A stretch of DNA of 64,000 nt. It comes from Actinoallomurus liliacearum (lineage in GTDB: Bacteria; Actinomycetota; Actinomycetes; Streptosporangiales; Streptosporangiaceae). Below are positions 59,907 through 64,000 of the stretch, piece after piece. Below the pieces are notes generated by a model. The model was not told where the DNA came from. It ran no database searches and worked only from the letters and a program-made list of their open reading frames with translations. Positions within the stretch are counted from its first letter, which is position 1, and the number at the start of each line of letters is the position of its first letter. The stretch is from NCBI RefSeq assembly GCF_039542035.1, contig NZ_BAABHJ010000016.1:1-64000 (forward strand). Direction: 5' to 3'. A program made the position numbers and the translations under genes.

Positions 59907-59919
59907 TGGAGAAACGGAC

Positions 59920-60828
59920 TCAGCGGGAGCGGGTCGGCACCGTGAGGACGACCAGGCTGGCGGCGAGGAGGGCCAGGCCGGCGAGGGCGAGCGCGCTCAG
60001 GTGCTCGCCGAGGACGCACAGGCCCAGGACCGCCGCGACCGCCGGCTCGGCCAGGGTGAGGGTGGTGGCGGCGGCGACCGGGGTCGTCCGCAGCCCCCGG
60101 CCGTAGAACAGGTAGCCGAGCCCGGTGGTGATCACGCCGAGGTAGAGGGCCGCGGCCGCGCCCGGCCCGGTGAGGAGCCAGCCGGCGCCCACCACGAGCA
60201 GCACCGGCAGCAGCAGCACTCCGGACCCGCCGAAGAGGACGCCGAGCACCGCCCGGCTGTCGTCGCCTCGGGTGATCAGGTACGACGCGACGGTGGCGTA
60301 CGAGGCGTAGCCGAACCCGGAGATCAGGGCCAGCGCGACACCGATGGGTTCGACGCCGGCGGCCTGGCCGCCCAGGGTGAGCGCGGCGCACCCGGCGACC
60401 GCCCCCGCCGTGGAGAGCAGCCAGCGCCGGGTCAGCGTGCCCATGCGCAGCAGCCGGGACAGCAGGCCGGCGAAGACGGGCCCGCTGCCGATCGTGACGA
60501 CGGTGCCGGTCGCGACGCCGGTACGGGCGACCGCGCAGAAGAACGCCACCTGGTAGACGGCGACGAGCGCCGCGCCGAGGAGGAGGATCAGCCGGGTGCG
60601 GGTGCCGCGGACGAGCAGGGGCCGCAGCCCGCCGCAGCGCAGGGCCACGGCGAACAGGAAGGCGCCGCCGATGAGGAGCCGGGCGGCGCCCACGGCGACG
60701 GGACTGGCGTGGACGAAACTGCGGACGGTGCCGGTCGTGCCCCACAGGGAGGCGGCCAGGACGATGTCGGCGGACCCGCCGAGCCGCCGGCGCGCGGGCG
60801 CGGCGGAGGAGACCTCAGTGGTGGTCAA
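59920..60828 (-). CDS. EamA-family (DMT) exporter
   Basis: Ten-helix membrane protein of 302 residues with two internal EamA repeats (LAASLWGTTGTVRSF start of repeat 1; LALISGFGYASYATVAS start of repeat 2; ending with GEHLSALALAGLALLAASLV). The start is TTG 60828 with GGAG upstream. EamA proteins export amino acids or metabolites; YddG exports aromatic amino acids. Here a short Tyr/Phe-containing leader ORF and terminator precede the gene, which suggests aromatic amino acids, as inference. Confidence 0.9.
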   Translation of the reverse strand: MTTTEVSSAAPARRRLGGSADIVLAASLWGTTGTVRSFVHASPVAVGAARLLIGGAFLFAVALRCGGLRPLLVRGTRTRLILLLGAALVAVYQVAFFCAVARTGVATGTVVTIGSGPVFAGLLSRLLRMGTLTRRWLLSTAGAVAGCAALTLGGQAAGVEPIGVALALISGFGYASYATVASYLITRGDDSRAVLGVLFGGSGVLLLPVLLVVGAGWLLTGPGAAAALYLGVITTGLGYLFYGRGLRTTPVAAATTLTLAEPAVAAVLGLCVLGEHLSALALAGLALLAASLVVLTVPTRSR

Positions 60829-60902
60829 GGAGAACGCTCCAGATATCGAACGGTTCGAAGGAACGCGAGATCCGGGGCGCGCCGAAGAGCCGCTCGGCGG
60901 CG

Positions 60903-60934
60903 GCGTCAGAAGAAGCGCCCGGCGGTGCCGGGCG
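60903..60934 (-). terminator. Attenuator-type terminator upstream of EamA
   Basis: On the minus strand CGCCCGGC-ACC-GCCGGGCG (8 bp) is followed by CTTCTTCT, giving a U-rich run. It lies between the leader ORF and the EamA gene. A second hairpin, GCCCCGGT-N4-ACCGGGGC (60946-60965), covers the leader stop codon and can exchange pairing with it. Confidence 0.65.
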
Positions 60935-60952
60935 TAGGAGTGGTGGCCCCGG

Positions 60953-60994
60953 TCAGAACCGGGGCGGCCCGAGCTGGGCGGTGTAGTACGCCAT
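60953..60994 (-). CDS. Leader peptide of the EamA gene (13 residues)
   Basis: ATG 60994 reads MAYYTAQLGPPRF then TGA. A -10-like TAGTCT (61007-61002) lies seven bases upstream, so the message would be leaderless. Two adjacent Tyr codons and a final Phe suggest sensing of aromatic amino acids by ribosome stalling. The same spacing occurs before the aroF leader. Confidence 0.55.
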   Translation of the reverse strand: MAYYTAQLGPPRF

Positions 60995-61095
60995 ACGGGG
61001 CAGACTACCGTCCGCGTACCGCGAAGACGATCGGGGCGTCCGACCTCGAACCGGGCGCGCCGCCCGGAGGACCTCCGGGCGGCGCGCCGCCGCGG

Positions 61096-62118
61096 TCAGG
61101 CGGTGGCGAGGGTGCGGCCGACGATGGGCGGCAGGTCGCGTACCGTCTGCGCCAGTTCGCGGACGTCGTCGTCGACGAGGGCCTGCGGGCCGTCGCACAG
61201 CGCGCTCTCCGGGTTCGGATGCACGTCGATGATCACCCCGTCGGCGCCGACCGCGATCGCCGCGCGGGTCAGCGGCAGCACGAGGTCGCGCCGGCCGCCG
61301 GAGTGCGACGGGTCGACGATGACGGGCAGGTGCGACAGCCGCTGCGCGACCGGGACGGCCGAGATGTCGAGGGTGTTGCGGGTGGCCTTCTCGAACGTGC
61401 GGATGCCACGCTCGCACAGCACGATGTCGAGGTTGCCGCGCTGGGCGACGTACTCGGCGGCCATCAGCCACTCCTCGATCGTGGCGTTCATCCCGCGCTT
61501 GAGCATGACGGGCTTGCCGACGCCGCCGACGGCCTGCAGCAGCGCGAAGTTCTGCATGTTCCGGGTGCCGACCTGGAGCATGTCGGCGTACGAGGCGACG
61601 AGCTCGACGTCGTGCGCGTCCACCACCTCGGTGACGATGGGCATGCCGGTCTCGGCGCGCACGTCGGCCAGGATGCGCAGGCCCTTCTCGCCGAGTCCCT
61701 GGAAGGCGTACGGGGAGGTGCGCGGCTTGAACGCCCCGCCGCGCAGGAGGGTCGCGCCCGCGGCCTGGGCCATCCGTGCGGCCTGGAGCGTCTGCTCCGG
61801 CGTCTCGACCGCGCACGGCCCGGCGATGAGCGTCATGGTGCCGGGGCCGATCGGCACACCGCCGACGCGCACGACCGAACGGTCCGGGTGGTTCTCCCGG
61901 CTGACCAGCTTGAACGGCACCGAGATCCGCACGACGTCGGTGACGCCGCGCAGGGCGTGGAGGTTCAGGGTGCCGAACTGCTCGACGTCGCCGACCAGCC
62001 CGATGATCGTACGGTTGACGCCGCGGCTGACGAACGCCTCGCCGCCCGCGCCCTCGACGACCGTGACGACGGCCTGGATATCGGCTTCCTCCGCGTCGGC
62101 GGACATGACAACGACCAT
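61096..62118 (-). CDS. aroF: DAHP synthase (type I, AroF-like with N-terminal regulatory domain)
   Basis: First enzyme of the shikimate pathway: joins PEP and erythrose 4-phosphate. The 340-residue protein has an N-terminal ferredoxin-like domain (about 1-75) and a KDPG-type barrel: LIAGPCAVETPEQTL, LRGGAFKPRTSPYAFQG, VMLKRGMNATIEEWLMAAEY, and DPSHSGGRRDLVLPL. ATG 62118 follows GAGGAAG five bases upstream. The gene is preceded by an aromatic leader peptide ORF and a strong terminator. An AroQ domain is absent. Confidence 0.95.
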   Translation of the reverse strand: MVVVMSADAEEADIQAVVTVVEGAGGEAFVSRGVNRTIIGLVGDVEQFGTLNLHALRGVTDVVRISVPFKLVSRENHPDRSVVRVGGVPIGPGTMTLIAGPCAVETPEQTLQAARMAQAAGATLLRGGAFKPRTSPYAFQGLGEKGLRILADVRAETGMPIVTEVVDAHDVELVASYADMLQVGTRNMQNFALLQAVGGVGKPVMLKRGMNATIEEWLMAAEYVAQRGNLDIVLCERGIRTFEKATRNTLDISAVPVAQRLSHLPVIVDPSHSGGRRDLVLPLTRAAIAVGADGVIIDVHPNPESALCDGPQALVDDDVRELAQTVRDLPPIVGRTLATA

Positions 62119-62160
62119 GATGCTTCCTCTTCCGAAACAGTCGGTTCTTGGCCGGAAACG

Positions 62161-62197
62161 ACAGATGCCCCGGACCCATTGGGCCCGGGGCATCTGT
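62161..62197 (-). terminator. aroF attenuator terminator
   Basis: Perfect ACAGATGCCCCGG / CCGGGGCATCTGT stem (13 bp) with CCC/GGG pairs inside, followed on the minus strand by CGTTTCC. It lies 42 bases before the aroF start. CCCGGGCCC in its first arm and loop is exactly complementary to GGGCCCGGG in the leader ORF (62252-62244), so an antiterminator can form. Confidence 0.85.
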
Positions 62198-62210
62198 CGG
62201 TGGTTGCCTT

Positions 62211-62282
62211 CTAGCGCAGCGTCCTTCCGGCAGTCACCCGTGTCCCGGGCCCGCCATAGGTAAAGGAGAAGACGTTGCGCAT
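62211..62282 (-). CDS. aroF leader peptide (23 residues)
   Basis: ATG 62282 reads MRNVFSFTYGG and continues to an RTLR end and TAG (62211). Phe5, Phe7 and Tyr9 lie close together, the products of the pathway aroF starts. A -10-like TAGGCT (62295-62290) lies seven bases upstream of the ATG, consistent with leaderless translation. Together with the downstream terminator this is a classic ribosome-attenuation layout. Confidence 0.75.
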   Translation of the reverse strand: MRNVFSFTYGGPGTRVTAGRTLR

Positions 62283-62405
62283 GGACGACAGCCTAGCCGA
62301 TGCGCCGAGCGTCATGGGCGGAGGGGTTCGGCACACCGCGTGCGCGGGGGATGGCAGGATGGCCGATGACCATGAGCGGGCAATCGGAGAGTCGAGGACG
62401 ACGCG

Positions 62406-62999
62406 GTGGGGCCTGACGATCGCCTCCCGCCGGGACAGTACGTTCCGCGCGGCTGGCCCGTCCTGCACTACGGCCCGGTGCCGAAGTTCCGCCCCGCCAC
62501 CTGGGACCTGCGCGTGTACGGTGCCACCGAGGCCGGGCGGGAGTACCGCTGGACCTGGCCGCAGGTCCAGGAGATCCCGCGGGGCAGGGTCAGCGCCGAC
62601 TTCCACTGCGTCACGAAGTTCACCGTTCCCGACGTCGAGTGGGAGGGCATCCTCACGGCCACGCTCGTCCGGCTGGCGCCCCCGGCCGACGACGCGACCC
62701 ACGTTATGGTGTGGGCGGAGTACGGCTACAGCGCCAACCTGCGCATGATCGACTTCCTTGAGGAGAAGACGCTGCTGGCCACCCATCAGGGTGGCGAGCC
62801 GCTCACGCCCGACCACGGCGCGCCCCTGCGGATGGTGGTGCCGCACCTGTACGGCTGGAAGAGCGTGAAGTGGGTGCGCGCCATCGAGTACCTCACCGTG
62901 GACCGCCGTGGCTTCTGGGAGGATCGGGGCTACCACAACATCGCCGACCCGTGGCGCGAACAGCGGTACTCCTACCAGGAGGACGAGCCGCCGGCGTAA
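62406..62999 (+). CDS. Sulfite-oxidase-like molybdopterin oxidoreductase
   Basis: A 197-residue soluble protein with the sulfite-oxidase Mo-cofactor domain; the Mo-ligand cysteine is in FHCVTKFTVPDVEWEGI, and other family blocks are YGYSANLRMIDFLEEK, PLRMVVPHLYGWKSVKWV and the C-terminal GFWEDRGYH. It is shorter than YedY and has no Tat signal, so it probably acts in the cytoplasm. The substrate is unknown. The start is GTG 62406. Confidence 0.9.
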   Translation: MGPDDRLPPGQYVPRGWPVLHYGPVPKFRPATWDLRVYGATEAGREYRWTWPQVQEIPRGRVSADFHCVTKFTVPDVEWEGILTATLVRLAPPADDATHVMVWAEYGYSANLRMIDFLEEKTLLATHQGGEPLTPDHGAPLRMVVPHLYGWKSVKWVRAIEYLTVDRRGFWEDRGYHNIADPWREQRYSYQEDEPPA

Positions 63000-63054
63000 G
63001 AGGAGTTGCCGAAATCCCGACGTTTCCGTGACGATGGCATTACCGTCTGTGGTC

Positions 63055-64000
63055 ATGGTGGGGATATCGGTCGAGGCGGTCCTGGCCGCCACGGCGGCGC
63101 TGATGGCGGCCGCCGCCGGTTGGTCGCTCGGCTCGGTCCGCCGGCGCGACGGGCCGGGCGCGCCGGGCGGTGAGGCGACGTTCGCCGTCCTGCACACCAT
63201 CTCGCTGGCGTCGGCCTCCCTGCGGACCGGCCTGACCGAGGAGTCGGCGCGCCGGGCGGCCCGTCACCTGCGGGAGCTCCTCGGCGTCCCGGCCGTCGCC
63301 GTCACCGACACCGAGCGCCTGCTCGCCTGGGACGGCGCCGGGGACGCCCACTCCGAGACCGTGGTCCCGCTCGTCGCCCAGGTGCTCGGCACCGGGCGGC
63401 CCCGCGTGGTCGTGTCGGAGCTGATCGCGTGTGGCGACCCCGACTGCCCCATCCGGGCCGCGGTGATCGCCCCGCTGACCATCGAGGGCCGCGTCGCCGG
63501 GGCCCTCGCGGCGTACGGCGCGGGGGTCCGGGACGAACGCCTGCAGACCCTCGGCGAGGTCGCCCGCTGGGCCTCCGGGCAGTTGGAGCTGGCCGAGCTG
63601 GAGTCGTCGAAGACGCGCCTGATGGAGGCGGAGATGCGGGCCCTCCGCGCCCAGATCTCCCCGCACTTCGTCTACAACTCGCTGACCACGATCGCGTCCT
63701 TCATCCGCACGGACCCCGAGCGCGCCCGCGAACTGCTGCTCGACTTCGCCGACTTCGCGCGCTACTCGTTCCGCGACCGGCGCGACTTCACGACGCTGGC
63801 CGAGGAGCTGCGGTCGATCCACCGCTACCTCCTCCTCGAGCGGGCGCGCTTCGGCGACGAGCGGCTGCGCTTCACCGTCGAGATCGCGCCCGAGGTGCTC
63901 CCGGTCGCGGTGCCGTTCCTGTCCCTGCAGCCGCTGGTGGAGAACGCCATCCGGCACGGCATGCGGTGCGGCGGCATGGAGCGGCTGCACGTCCGGATCG
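63055..64000 (+). CDS. LytS-type sensor histidine kinase (truncated by window end)
   Basis: Visible 315 residues: one N-terminal helix, a GAF-like sensory domain (about 45-180), a coiled linker, then the His-kinase motif ALRAQISPHFVYNSLTTIA with the phospho-accepting His, and the N-box LQPLVENAIRHG. The rest of the ATPase lies outside. LytS-type kinases are usually followed by a LytTR regulator. ATG 63055 is chosen; GTG 63028 or 63049 and ATG 63034 are in frame, with a TTA codon between. Ligand unknown. Confidence 0.9.
   Translation, partial: MVGISVEAVLAATAALMAAAAGWSLGSVRRRDGPGAPGGEATFAVLHTISLASASLRTGLTEESARRAARHLRELLGVPAVAVTDTERLLAWDGAGDAHSETVVPLVAQVLGTGRPRVVVSELIACGDPDCPIRAAVIAPLTIEGRVAGALAAYGAGVRDERLQTLGEVARWASGQLELAELESSKTRLMEAEMRALRAQISPHFVYNSLTTIASFIRTDPERARELLLDFADFARYSFRDRRDFTTLAEELRSIHRYLLLERARFGDERLRFTVEIAPEVLPVAVPFLSLQPLVENAIRHGMRCGGMERLHVRI

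Noticed and set aside
1..64000. CRISPR arrays, tRNA/rRNA genes, IS elements, prophage or biosynthetic gene clusters
   Set aside because: No regularly spaced repeats, no T-loop-like tRNA motifs, no transposase or phage proteins, and no NRPS/PKS or terpene genes were recognised by eye. A tRNAscan or ISfinder run would be decisive.

Overview
This 64-kb window is core chromosome of a high-GC, Gram-positive actinobacterium, most likely of the Streptosporangiales/Thermomonosporaceae type. Evidence: very high GC, frequent GTG starts, leaderless promoters, an actinobacterial aa3 oxidase with subunit IV (ctaF), a di-haem QcrC, a PspA/PspAA/PspAB module, PimB, and DUF397/DUF5753 remnants. No tRNA, rRNA, CRISPR array, intact insertion sequence or biosynthetic cluster was seen. 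From memory, the gene order matches the Mycobacterium tuberculosis Rv2182c-Rv2215 block and the Streptomyces coelicolor SCO2115-SCO2181 block. The window is therefore an ancestral housekeeping region with small insertions.

Layout. 1-3.5 kb: sucB (cut by the window edge), lpd and pepA. 3.8-9.95 kb: a minus-strand corrinoid operon (SCO2322-like protein, ECF T, fused ECF ATPase, ECF S, cobU, cobS) headed by a cobalamin riboswitch. 10-16.4 kb: small conserved protein, aldo/keto reductase, DUF3043, then pspA-pspAA-htpX-pspAB-fetA-fetB. 16.4-17.4 kb: an inserted, A+T-richer Fic toxin-antitoxin pair. 17.4-21.8 kb: nadA, erpA, adoK, tusA-like gene, cysteine desulfurase. 22-31.2 kb: respiratory chain (ctaCDF, then ctaE-qcrCAB), interrupted by trpD and a receiver-like gene. 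31.3-35.7 kb: Lrp-type sensor, rhomboid, exonuclease/UvrC-like protein, NYN protein. 35.8-42.3 kb: cell-envelope block with three NlpC/P60 hydrolases under two c-di-AMP riboswitches and two membrane metalloproteases. 42.3-49.5 kb: acetate transporter, pimB, rhodanese/GlxA pair, MFS/TetR pair, acyl-CoA ligase. 49.8-57.8 kb: cutC, metallophosphoesterase, SRPBCC protein, glucokinase, EEP protein, RDD protein, plsC, phosphofructokinase. 58-64 kb: thiI, a decayed DUF5753/DUF397 pair, EamA exporter, DAHP synthase (aroF), sulfite-oxidase-like protein and a truncated LytS-type kinase.

How the genes work together. The B12 operon links corrinoid uptake to lower-ligand assembly. The oxidase and bc1 genes make the actinobacterial III-IV supercomplex, next to Fe-S supply genes (erpA, cysteine desulfurase, TusA-like). 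Glucokinase and a phosphofructokinase that looks pyrophosphate-dependent form a small glycolytic group near aroF. The most notable unexplained signals are regulatory. Two tiny aromatic-rich ORFs, each seven bases downstream of a TAGnCT -10 box, precede terminators in front of aroF and the EamA exporter. Other notable points are a Phd-VbhA fusion antitoxin, possible CTG and ATC starts, and mini-ORFs linked to their neighbours by ATGA overlaps.
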